Part shown: in pieces, positions 1 through 5,554 of the stretch
Position numbering within the stretch: the stretch's first letter is position 1
How the letters are laid out: each line of letters begins with the position of its first letter
Source of the DNA: Oscillospiraceae bacterium
GTDB lineage: Bacteria > Bacillota > Clostridia > Oscillospirales > Ruminococcaceae
NCBI GenBank assembly: GCA_003445125.1
Contig: DLVP01000060.1
Span: forward strand, 2,172-7,725
Direction of reading: 5' to 3'
DNA length: 5,554 nt
The notes under the pieces: generated by a model
Database searches by the model: none
Seen by the model: only the letters and a program-made list of their open reading frames with translations
Told to the model about the DNA's origin: nothing
Position numbers and translations under genes: made by a program

Positions 1-529
1 TGCAGCTGACCGTGGCGGTCACGTCGCGCAGAGCGTACATTTTTTTATCCGCCGGCGCCAGATCCGCACTTTGTCCGATGACCGCAATGCCGATCTCCTC
101 CACCTGGCGAAGAAATTCTTCCTCGGTCAGGGTGCCGCGATAACCGGGAATCGATTCCAGCTTATCCACCGTACCGCCCGTGAAATCCAGCCCTCTGCCC
201 GACATTTTTGCCACCTTCGCACCCAGCGACGCCACCAAGGGCGCAACAATCAGCGTGGTTTTGTCTCCCACGCCGCCGGTGCTGTGTTTATCCACGGTTT
301 TTCCGCCGAACCTCGACAAATCCACCCGATCGCCGGAATCCCGCATCGCGGCGGTCAGCGCCGCCGTTTCTTCCTCGGTCATTCCGCGCAGGCAGATCGC
401 CATCAGCAGTGCAGACATCTGATAGTCCGGCATCTCGCCCGACGTATACGTCCGCACCGCCCATTCGATTTCCGCATCGGTCAGCGGTTTTCCCTGTTTT
501 TTCTTTTCGATCAGTTCACAGGCTCTCAT
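1..529 (-). CDS. pdp: Pyrimidine-nucleoside phosphorylase, N-terminal 176 residues (partial, runs off the left edge)
   Basis: This cytosolic enzyme of the thymidine phosphorylase family reversibly phosphorolyses pyrimidine (deoxy)nucleosides to the free base plus (deoxy)ribose-1-phosphate. The translated part opens [20 protein letters not shown], the family's usual N-terminus. The phosphate-binding signature [12 protein letters not shown] lies at residues 81-92, followed by KMSGRG at 108-113, [11 protein letters not shown] at 116-126 and [16 protein letters not shown] at 159-174. K81, H82, S83, S110, T120 and R168 occupy the positions of known substrate-contacting residues. The later active-site Ser and Lys (about 183 and 187 in Geobacillus numbering) lie outside the window. 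Family proteins are about 430-440 residues, so roughly 40% is present. The start at 529 is supported by GGGAG seven bases upstream and by agreement with family numbering. It overlaps the end of deoC by 14 nt, which suggests translational coupling. One oddity is Asp-Phe at 115-116, where Gly-His is usual. The family is certain. The choice of Pdp over strict thymidine phosphorylase (DeoA) rests on closer resemblance to Bacillus-type sequences. Confidence 0.95.
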   Translation of the reverse strand, partial: MRACELIEKKKQGKPLTDAEIEWAVRTYTSGEMPDYQMSALLMAICLRGMTEEETAALTAAMRDSGDRVDLSRFGGKTVDKHSTGGVGDKTTLIVAPLVASLGAKVAKMSGRGLDFTGGTVDKLESIPGYRGTLTEEEFLRQVEEIGIAVIGQSADLAPADKKMYALRDVTATVSC

Positions 530-1181
530 ACGCCATCTCCCGTGCCAGTGCCACCAGGCGGCTCGTTCCCAGCCGATCGGCACCGAGGTTGAGAAAATCT
601 TCGGCATCGCGCACGGTTGATATTCCGCCCGCCGCCTTGATTTTCACGCCGTCTCCCACATATTTGCGGAAAAGCGCCACATCCTCCCGCGTCGCTCCGC
701 CTCCGGAAAAGCCCGTGGAGGTTTTGATATAATCCGCGCCCGCTTCGGTCACCGCGCGGCACATTCGGATTTTCTCCTCCTCGCTGAGCAGGCAGGTTTC
801 CACGATCACCTTCAGCGTATGCTTCCCGCACGCTTCTTTGACCGCCTCAATCTCCCGCCGAACCTTTTCGTCGTTTTTTTCCTTGACCCAGCCGAGATTG
901 ATCACCATATCAATTTCATCCGCGCCGTTTTCCAGCGCATCTTTCGTTTCAAACACCTTTGTCCGCGTCGTCATATCCCCGTTGGGAAAGCCGATGACCG
1001 TACAGACGGGAAGCTTTCCGTTCAGATACTCCGCCGCCGCGCGGACATGACAGGGTGCCAGGCAAACCGATGCCGTCCGATACCGCACGCCTTCATCGCA
1101 GACTGTCCGCACCTGCTCCCACGTTGCCGTCGGTTTCAGCAGCGTATGATCCACGTGCGCCAGAATCTCGCCGATTTTCAT
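516..1181 (-). CDS. deoC: Deoxyribose-phosphate aldolase
   Basis: This class I (Schiff-base) aldolase cleaves 2-deoxy-D-ribose-5-phosphate to glyceraldehyde-3-phosphate and acetaldehyde, the last step of deoxynucleoside catabolism in the cytosol. The 221-residue length fits the short bacterial form of the family. Visible motifs are the N-terminal VDHTLLKP (10-17), GFPNG (64-68), EIDMVIN with the catalytic Asp at 91, YIKTSTGF with the Schiff-base Lys at 153, and KAAGGIS with the proton-relay Lys at 182. The C-terminal phosphate-binding stretch is RLGTSRLV (203-210). The frame is open 22 codons further upstream to 1247. The Met at 1181 is preferred because it has an AAAGGA ribosome site six bases upstream, begins [13 protein letters not shown] like other DeoC proteins, and avoids overlapping the upstream gene. 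It sits 22 nt after the AI-2E-family gene and overlaps pdp by 14 nt, consistent with one operon. All catalytic residues are present and nothing looks damaged. Confidence 0.97.
   Translation of the reverse strand: MKIGEILAHVDHTLLKPTATWEQVRTVCDEGVRYRTASVCLAPCHVRAAAEYLNGKLPVCTVIGFPNGDMTTRTKVFETKDALENGADEIDMVINLGWVKEKNDEKVRREIEAVKEACGKHTLKVIVETCLLSEEEKIRMCRAVTEAGADYIKTSTGFSGGGATREDVALFRKYVGDGVKIKAAGGISTVRDAEDFLNLGADRLGTSRLVALAREMAYESL
537..541 (-). promoter_or_regulatory. Ribosome binding site of pdp, inside the end of deoC
   Basis: The minus strand reads GGGAG followed by a seven-base spacer to the ATG at 529. The site lies within the last codons of deoC, so ribosomes finishing deoC pass over it. 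It fixes the pdp start and supports translational coupling between the two genes. Confidence 0.75.
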
Positions 1182-1187
1182 AGTTTT

Positions 1188-1193
1188 TCCTTT
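1188..1193 (-). promoter_or_regulatory. Ribosome binding site of deoC
   Basis: AAAGGA on the minus strand stands six bases before the ATG at 1181, preceded by a G-run (GGGGG). It lies in the 22-nt gap after the stop codon of the AI-2E-family gene. It is the main reason for rejecting the longer deoC frame that begins inside that upstream gene. Confidence 0.8.
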
Positions 1194-1203
1194 CCCCCGT
1201 TCT

Positions 1204-2370
1204 TTATTCTCCCTGCAGCTGCGCTTTTTTCTCCATCCGTTTTTCAAGCCATGTGCGCAAAAGCGAATAGATCACCGAGAACACCGGCACGCCCACAAAC
1301 ATTCCCACAAAGCCGAACATTCCGCCGCCGACCACGATCGCAAACATCACCCAGAAGGAGGACAGTCCCGTCGATTCGCCGAGAATCTTCGGTCCGATCA
1401 CATTGCCGTCCAGCTGTTGGAGCACCACGATCAGGATTACAAACCAGATCATTTTCACGGGATCGACCATCAGCACGATGAACGCGCCGATTACGCCGCC
1501 CAGAATCGCGCCGAAAATCGGAATGATATTCGTCACGCCGACGATCACGCTGATCAGCAGGGCAAACGGCAGATTCAGCACACTCATCGCCACAAAGCAA
1601 ATGACGCCGACGATCAGCGAATCGACCAGTTTTCCCGTGATAAAATCGGAAAACGTACTGTGGCTGAAGCGCACGATCTCGAAAATCCGATCGGCAGTAT
1701 TTTTTTTCAGCAGTGCCGACATCACGCGGCGCACCTGAAGTCCGAATTTTTCTTTATCCGCCAGCACGTACACCGACACCGCAATGCCGACAAACGCATT
1801 GGAAATCCCGGTAGTCACCTGCTTGGAAAAGTTGAACACATCAGGAATATATTCCTTGATTTTCGGAAGCAGTTCCTTTGTCAGTCCTACCAAATCGGTC
1901 GTGAGGTTTTCCCACTTTGCAAACATTTCCTCAAACACGGCATGATCCACGCCGAGGCGCTCGGCAATTTCATACAAAAAGCTTTGCAGGCGGGAAATGT
2001 ACATATTGGTGTTATTGATGAGCATGGACACGCTCTGGCTGATCTGCGGGATAATGATCGACACCAACGTCACCAGCACGATCAGTGCCGCCAAAAATGT
2101 AGCAATCAGTGCCAGTGCGCGCCGCGCCCTTCTTCCGCTTTTTTTCCGTCCGACAAACGGAAAGATTGTCTTTTCAAAAAAGTTCAGCGGCGCATTAAGC
2201 AGGTAGGCAATGACAAAACCGATCAGAAACGGCGACAGGATATTGATCGCGCCGCCAAGCAATCCGCCGATCCATTGCAGGTTCATGAGTACCAGGTAAA
2301 ACACGATGCACGCCGCGACCAACAGGAAGGTATGTATATTTTTATGAATCAAATCTTTATCCCACTTCAT
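1204..2370 (-). CDS. AI-2E (PerM/YtvI) family membrane protein
   Basis: This is a 388-residue polytopic inner-membrane protein of the AI-2E family (Pfam PF01594, formerly UPF0118). Hydrophobic segments by eye lie near residues 13-30, 35-60, 85-108, 188-204, 248-268, 268-302, 305-318 and 338-372. This is the usual pattern: three N-terminal helices, a long amphipathic region (about 110-185), then a hydrophobic C-terminal half. Conserved family motifs are NIIPIFGAILGGVIG (281-295), QQLDGNVIGPKILGESTGLS (318-337) and GGGMFGFVGMFVGVP (348-362). The C-terminus is a short basic cytoplasmic tail. Members have been implicated in autoinducer-2 export (E. coli TqsA) and in Na+/H+ antiport in other bacteria, so the substrate cannot be inferred from family alone. 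The start at 2370 has GGAGG seven bases upstream and lies just downstream of a good promoter. As the first gene before deoC and pdp, a role linked to nucleoside or deoxyribose handling is possible but unproven. Confidence 0.93.
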   Translation of the reverse strand: MKWDKDLIHKNIHTFLLVAACIVFYLVLMNLQWIGGLLGGAINILSPFLIGFVIAYLLNAPLNFFEKTIFPFVGRKKSGRRARRALALIATFLAALIVLVTLVSIIIPQISQSVSMLINNTNMYISRLQSFLYEIAERLGVDHAVFEEMFAKWENLTTDLVGLTKELLPKIKEYIPDVFNFSKQVTTGISNAFVGIAVSVYVLADKEKFGLQVRRVMSALLKKNTADRIFEIVRFSHSTFSDFITGKLVDSLIVGVICFVAMSVLNLPFALLISVIVGVTNIIPIFGAILGGVIGAFIVLMVDPVKMIWFVILIVVLQQLDGNVIGPKILGESTGLSSFWVMFAIVVGGGMFGFVGMFVGVPVFSVIYSLLRTWLEKRMEKKAQLQGE

Positions 2371-2392
2371 CCGCTCGCCTCCAGTACCTCTC

Positions 2393-2421
2393 AGTATACA
2401 TGATTTGAAACATAATTACAA
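2393..2421 (-). promoter_or_regulatory. Probable sigma-A promoter of the AI-2E-family/deoC/pdp operon
   Basis: On the minus strand there is TTGTAA (plus-strand 2416-2421), a 17-base spacer, and TATACT (2393-2398). This gives 4/6 and 5/6 matches to the -35 and -10 consensus at ideal spacing. The predicted transcript would start near 2386, giving a leader of only about 15 nt that carries the GGAGG ribosome site at 2378-2382. No operator palindrome for a DeoR-type repressor is obvious here. Confidence 0.7.
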
Positions 2422-2434
2422 CCTCTCTTTGTCT

Positions 2435-2501
2435 TTTTCTGACGATTTTAAAAATTATTTTCGGTTTTCTGAAATTAGGTGTTGACATCTTCGGTTTTCT
2501 G
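2435..2501. repeat. Three TTTTCTG heptamers at exact 30-bp spacing
   Basis: TTTTCTG occurs on the plus strand at 2435-2441, 2465-2471 and 2495-2501, so the start-to-start distance is 30 bp both times. The second and third copies extend to a 12-base identity, TTCGGTTTTCTG (2460-2471 and 2490-2501). The last copy sits inside the spacer of the tRNA promoter. Whether this is a protein-binding array, phased T-tract curvature, or chance in a T-rich spacer cannot be decided from one sequence. Confidence 0.5.
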
Positions 2502-2510
2502 CGGTATAAT
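2482..2510 (+). promoter_or_regulatory. Consensus sigma-A promoter of the tRNA-Arg gene
   Basis: TTGACA at 2482-2487 and TATAAT at 2505-2510 are both perfect consensus hexamers with a 17-base spacer. Transcription should start near 2517, about 13 nt before the mature tRNA 5' end at 2530. AT-rich DNA lies upstream (about 2444-2460), which may aid promoter strength. This strength suits a stable-RNA gene. Confidence 0.9.
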
Positions 2511-2529
2511 AAATGAGCTTTCAAAAAAT

Positions 2530-2606
2530 GCGCTGTTAGCTCAGCTGGATAGAGTGACTGGCTACGAACCAGTAGGCCAGGGGTTCGAGTCCCTTACAGC
2601 GCGCCA
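2530..2606 (+). tRNA. tRNA-Arg (anticodon ACG), CCA encoded
   Basis: A complete cloverleaf can be folded. The acceptor stem GCGCTGT (2530-2536) pairs with ACAGCGC (2596-2602). The D arm is GCTC (2539-2542) with GAGT (2552-2555). The anticodon stem is ACTGG (2557-2561) with CCAGT (2569-2573). The loop CTACGAA (2562-2568) puts the anticodon ACG at 2564-2566. The T arm is AGGGG (2579-2583), loop TTCGAGT, and CCCTT (2591-2595). The discriminator is G2603 and CCA is encoded at 2604-2606. The D loop carries A at position 20 (2549), an arginine identity element. A34 would be deaminated to inosine by TadA, so this tRNA reads CGU, CGC and CGA. It is a single-gene transcription unit with its own promoter and terminator. 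Confidence 0.98.
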
Positions 2607-2607
2607 G

Positions 2608-2641
2608 CCGGCATCCCGTTTTCGGGATGCCGGTTTTTTTT
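2608..2641 (+). terminator. Rho-independent terminator of the tRNA-Arg gene
   Basis: CCGGCATCCCG (2608-2618) and CGGGATGCCGG (2623-2633) form a perfect 11-bp stem around a TTTT loop, followed by eight T residues (2634-2641). The stem begins one base after the encoded CCA, so the primary transcript has almost no 3' trailer apart from the hairpin itself. Confidence 0.96.
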
Positions 2642-2673
2642 GCTTTTATTTCCCTCGAAAACGGTTTAAGGGA

Positions 2674-2707
2674 TTGTTTTTGACATATAAATATGCTATA
2701 ATAAAAT
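2674..2707 (+). promoter_or_regulatory. Promoter region of mfd, two overlapping sigma-A promoters possible
   Basis: Two registers are visible. The first is TTGTTT (2674-2679), a 17-base spacer and a perfect TATAAT (2697-2702) preceded by TGC, which forms an extended -10. The second is a perfect TTGACA (2680-2685), a 16-base spacer and TAAAAT (2702-2707). The perfect TTGACA and perfect TATAAT are only 11 bp apart, so they cannot serve the same promoter. Transcripts would begin about 20-25 nt before the mfd start codon. The terminator just upstream isolates mfd from the tRNA gene. Confidence 0.75.
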
Positions 2708-2733
2708 GCTAAACTTTTTCTGAAGGCGGTTTT

Positions 2734-5554
2734 ATGGACACTCTTTGTTCGGTTTTGTCCGCCTGCCCCGAATACCGGCAGCTGACTGACCTTGTCATGA
2801 CCGAAAGACTCCCCGCCTGTGTGGTGGGGTTGTCGCACATTCACAAAGCACACTGGATTGCCGCGCTGTGCAAAAACACCGGCAAAAAAATTCTCCTGAT
2901 TACACCGGACGACGCATCCGCCGTGCGGTTGAGCGAGGACATCGCCGCTTTCCTTTGCGACGACCGCGTGCTTGTGTACACACAAAAGGATTTTTGCTTC
3001 CGCTCGCAGCAGACCGTTTCCCGCGAATACGAACACAAGCGTTTGCAGGTACTCGGCAGGCTGATCAGCGGGGATTTTACCGTGGCGATCTCTTCGATCG
3101 GCGCGGCGATTCAGTATACCCTCCCGCCCGATGTTTATGCCGCGCGCACCTTGCAGATCGACGCCGGAGGCTCCTATTCTCTTGCCGAGCTCACCGAAGC
3201 GTTCGTCCGCGCGGGATACGTGCGGCGCGACCAGGTGGACGGCACCTGTCAATTCGCCGTGCGCGGCGGCATTCTCGACATTTTCCCGCCTGACAGTGCC
3301 TTCCCCGTGCGTATGGAATTCTGGGACGACGAAATCGATTCCATGGCTTTTTTCGATCCCGAAACCCAGCGCCGCACTGAAAACGTGACCTCCGTGAAAA
3401 TCACGCCCGCACAAGAGGCGTTATTTGACAGCGAACAGGCGCTGAGCGAAAAAATCCGTGCCTTTGCCCACAAGCTCAAGGGGCATGACGGCGTAAAAGA
3501 AAAACTCCTTGCCGACGCCGACCGACTGGAATCGGGCGCGGATCTGGAGAGCTTTGACAAATATTTACCGATTCTGTACGACCGCCCCGCGACGATTTTT
3601 GATTATCTGCCGCAGGCGCTGACCGTGATTTCCGAATATTCCGCCGTCAAGGAAGCCTGTCGTCGGGAATACCATCAATGTGCCGAGGATGTCTCCGACC
3701 TCATGGAGGAACAGGAGCTTTGCCCGGGACTTGACCGTTTTTGTATGGATTTTCCGGACTTTATCTCCGTACTGGAAAACCGCGGCTGTGTGATGATGGA
3801 AACCTTTGCCAAGTCCATTTCGGAGCTGGCGCTGAAGGAACTGATCAACATCAACGCCGTGACGCTGTCCCCTTGGAGCGGCGAGGAAAAAATCCTGTTG
3901 GAGGATCTGCGTGACCTTCTGCTGAGAGGGTTCTGCGTCGCGGTTGCGGGCGGCAGCGACAAAACCGCCCATCTGCTGGTTTCCGATCTTCGCGCGGCGG
4001 GAATCCCGTGTGAATTTGCCAAAGAGGTGCGCTCGCTCATCGTCGGGCGCGTATTCGTGATTCCCGGAGGATTCTCCGGCGGTTTTGAATACCCGAGCGG
4101 CAAATTTGCCATGCTCACCCACGCAATTTCGGGGCTGTCCCGTCAAAGCGGCGTCCGCCGTGCCAAATCCCGCGATGCCCGTGCCGTATTGTCTCTGTCC
4201 GACCTCGTGCCGGGAGACTATGTCGTTCATTCCACCCACGGAATCGGCATTTTTGAGGGGATTCATCAAATCGACATGCACGGCATTGTCAAAGACTATC
4301 TCAAAATCCGTTACGCGGGCACCGACGTGCTGTATGTCGCCGTCACCCAGTTGGATCAGGTGTCCAAATACATCGGTCCCGGCAGCGACAAGAGCGTGAA
4401 AATCAACAGTCTTTCCAGTGCCCAATGGCAGCAGACCAAAGCCCGTGTGCGCCGTGCCGTCAAGGACATGGCAAAGGAGCTGATTGCGCTGTATGCCCGT
4501 CGGATGCACAGCAAGGGATACGCCTTTTCGCCCGACAACGACTGGCAGGCGGACTTTGAAGAACGCTTCCCCTACCGCGAAACCGACGATCAGCTGCGGT
4601 GCATCGACGAAATCAAGCACGACATGATGCGTCCCGTGCCGATGGACCGTCTGCTTTGCGGCGACGTCGGATTCGGGAAAACCGAAGTTGCCTTACGCGC
4701 TGCGTTCAAGTGCGTGCTGGATTCCAAGCAGTGTGCCATTCTCGTGCCGACCACGATTCTGGCGTGGCAGCATTACCAGACCCTGCTCAAGCGCATGGAC
4801 GGGTTTCCCGTTCACATTGAGCTGCTCTCCCGCTTCCGCACGCCGAAACAGCAGCAGGCAATTCTCAAAAAACTCCGGAGCGGCGAAATCGACATCATCG
4901 TCGGTACGCACCGACTCGTGCAGGACGACGTGAAATTCAAAGACCTCGGATTGGTCATCATCGACGAAGAGCAGCGGTTCGGGGTAGCACACAAGGAAAA
5001 GCTGAAAAATCTTAAGGAAAACGTGGACGTACTCACCCTTTCCGCCACGCCGATTCCGCGCACGCTGAACATGGCAATGTCGGGAATCCGCGATATGTCC
5101 ACCCTCGAACAGGCACCGAACGACCGCTACCCGGTGCAGACCTACGTCACCGAACACGACCGCGGCGTCATCCTCGACGCAATCCGGCGCGAGCTGCGGC
5201 GCGGCGGGCAGGTATTCTATCTGCACAATCACATTGAATCCATCGACCGCTGTGCCGCCGCGCTGCAGCGGGATCTTCCCGAAGCGCGCATCTGCTTTGC
5301 CCACGGCAAAATGAGCGAGGAAGAGCTTTCCGAAATCTGGAGAAAGCTGATCGACCGCGAAATTGACATTCTCGTCTGCACCACGATCATCGAAACGGGT
5401 GTGGACGTTCCCAACTGCAACACGCTGATTATTGAGGACGCCGACCGCATGGGGCTGTCACAGCTGTATCAGCTGCGCGGACGCGTCGGGCGTTCCAACC
5501 GCCGCGCGTTTGCGTATCTGACCTACCGTCCCGAAAAAGCCCTTTCCGAAATTG
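2734..5554 (+). CDS. mfd: Transcription-repair coupling factor Mfd, N-terminal 940 residues (partial, runs off the right edge)
   Basis: Mfd is a cytosolic SF2 ATPase that binds RNA polymerase stalled at DNA lesions, pushes it off by translocating on DNA, and recruits UvrA for nucleotide excision repair. The start at 2734 has GAAGG about seven bases upstream. The UvrB-like N-terminal module has a degenerate nucleotide loop (GLSHIHKAH, 32-40), RGGILDIFP (177-185) and FFDPETQRR (206-214) in the region that contacts UvrA. The CarD-like RNA-polymerase-interaction domain begins near 490 (LVPGDYVVHSTHGIG). The motor domains show ERFPYRETDDQ (610-620), Walker A GDVGFGKT (643-650), motif Ia TTILAWQHY (673-681), Walker B box DEEQRFGV (744-751), SATPIPRTL (770-778), ETGVDVP (887-893) and motif VI QLYQLRGRVGRS (910-921). 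Full-length Mfd is about 1150-1180 residues, so the translocation module end and the autoinhibitory C-terminal domain are missing only because the window ends. The frame is uninterrupted. Isoleucine replaces the usual Arg/Lys after HGIG, and Trp678 replaces the usual Gln in motif Ia. Confidence 0.98.
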   Translation, partial: MDTLCSVLSACPEYRQLTDLVMTERLPACVVGLSHIHKAHWIAALCKNTGKKILLITPDDASAVRLSEDIAAFLCDDRVLVYTQKDFCFRSQQTVSREYEHKRLQVLGRLISGDFTVAISSIGAAIQYTLPPDVYAARTLQIDAGGSYSLAELTEAFVRAGYVRRDQVDGTCQFAVRGGILDIFPPDSAFPVRMEFWDDEIDSMAFFDPETQRRTENVTSVKITPAQEALFDSEQALSEKIRAFAHKLKGHDGVKEKLLADADRLESGADLESFDKYLPILYDRPATIFDYLPQALTVISEYSAVKEACRREYHQCAEDVSDLMEEQELCPGLDRFCMDFPDFISVLENRGCVMMETFAKSISELALKELININAVTLSPWSGEEKILLEDLRDLLLRGFCVAVAGGSDKTAHLLVSDLRAAGIPCEFAKEVRSLIVGRVFVIPGGFSGGFEYPSGKFAMLTHAISGLSRQSGVRRAKSRDARAVLSLSDLVPGDYVVHSTHGIGIFEGIHQIDMHGIVKDYLKIRYAGTDVLYVAVTQLDQVSKYIGPGSDKSVKINSLSSAQWQQTKARVRRAVKDMAKELIALYARRMHSKGYAFSPDNDWQADFEERFPYRETDDQLRCIDEIKHDMMRPVPMDRLLCGDVGFGKTEVALRAAFKCVLDSKQCAILVPTTILAWQHYQTLLKRMDGFPVHIELLSRFRTPKQQQAILKKLRSGEIDIIVGTHRLVQDDVKFKDLGLVIIDEEQRFGVAHKEKLKNLKENVDVLTLSATPIPRTLNMAMSGIRDMSTLEQAPNDRYPVQTYVTEHDRGVILDAIRRELRRGGQVFYLHNHIESIDRCAAALQRDLPEARICFAHGKMSEEELSEIWRKLIDREIDILVCTTIIETGVDVPNCNTLIIEDADRMGLSQLYQLRGRVGRSNRRAFAYLTYRPEKALSEI

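Noticed and set aside
1182..1247. Longer deoC reading frame with 22 extra N-terminal residues
   Set aside because: The extension overlaps the end of the AI-2E-family gene, is a run of Lys/Arg/Glu unlike DeoC, and has no better ribosome site than the AAAGGA before 1181.
71..1481. Several plus-strand open frames (71-592, 208-732, 819-1481) opposite pdp, deoC and the AI-2E-family gene
   Set aside because: Arg/Pro/Ser-rich antisense translations across three well-supported minus-strand genes.
1..2370. An Lsr-type autoinducer-2 system (AI-2E protein plus an LsrF-like aldolase)
   Set aside because: The aldolase has the true DeoC catalytic set and is coupled to a pyrimidine-nucleoside phosphorylase, with no LsrK, LsrG or LsrR-like gene visible. 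Nucleoside catabolism explains it better.
1417..2403. 328-codon plus-strand open frame opposite the AI-2E-family gene
   Set aside because: It is a shadow of a clear membrane-protein gene. The translation is a His/Gln/Asp-rich composition typical of antisense frames, with no domain and no ribosome site noted.
2371..2481. A riboswitch or long structured leader before the minus-strand operon
   Set aside because: The predicted start near 2386 leaves only about 15 nt of leader, and no conserved aptamer or attenuator hairpin was seen.
2479..2712. 77-codon plus-strand open frame over the tRNA
   Set aside because: The peptide is the tRNA-Arg sequence read as protein, and it begins within the tRNA promoter. 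No coding evidence.
2536..3414. 292-codon minus-strand open frame covering the tRNA, terminator and start of mfd
   Set aside because: Its C-terminus is the antisense translation of the tRNA and terminator, and the rest is antisense to mfd. This is a well-known kind of false gene call.
3565..4620. 351-codon minus-strand open frame opposite mfd
   Set aside because: It lies wholly inside mfd, whose motifs are unmistakable. The antisense translation has no recognisable motif, and its length is explained by the GC-rich third positions of mfd.
4693..5304. 203-codon minus-strand open frame opposite the Mfd helicase domains
   Set aside because: Antisense shadow of the motor domains, with no motif of its own.

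Overview
The window reads as a piece of ordinary chromosome from a Firmicute, most likely a moderately GC-rich member of the Clostridia. The basis is the Bacillus/Clostridium-like character of the pyrimidine-nucleoside phosphorylase and of Mfd, together with strong Shine-Dalgarno sequences and consensus sigma-A promoters. The exact lineage is an inference and cannot be fixed from this sequence alone. There is no mobile element, CRISPR array, phage gene or recognisable defence system.

Left half (1-2370, minus strand): a three-gene unit reading right to left. It consists of an AI-2E/PerM-family membrane protein (1204-2370), deoxyribose-phosphate aldolase deoC (516-1181), and the first 176 codons of a pyrimidine-nucleoside phosphorylase (2-529), which runs off the window. 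The gaps are 22 nt and then a 14-nt overlap, so the three are almost certainly co-transcribed from the minus-strand promoter at 2393-2421. The phosphorylase releases (deoxy)ribose-1-phosphate from pyrimidine nucleosides. After isomerisation to deoxyribose-5-phosphate (the mutase is not in the window), DeoC cleaves it to glyceraldehyde-3-phosphate and acetaldehyde. This is a nucleoside salvage/catabolism operon led by a transporter-like gene of unproven substrate.

Centre (2371-2733): a compact regulatory region. It holds the divergent promoter pair for the deo unit and a tRNA, a complete tRNA-Arg(ACG) gene with encoded CCA, a perfect 11-bp rho-independent terminator one base after the CCA, and then the promoter region of mfd. 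Three TTTTCTG heptamers spaced exactly 30 bp apart run up to and into the tRNA promoter.

Right half (2734-5554, plus strand): the first 940 codons of mfd, the transcription-repair coupling factor, cut off by the window edge shortly after helicase motif VI.

Overall this is housekeeping DNA. I did not find a previously undescribed system. The points worth a second look are the transporter-like gene at the head of the deo operon, the 30-bp phased heptamers, the two overlapping promoters before mfd, and a few substitutions in conserved motifs of the phosphorylase and Mfd.
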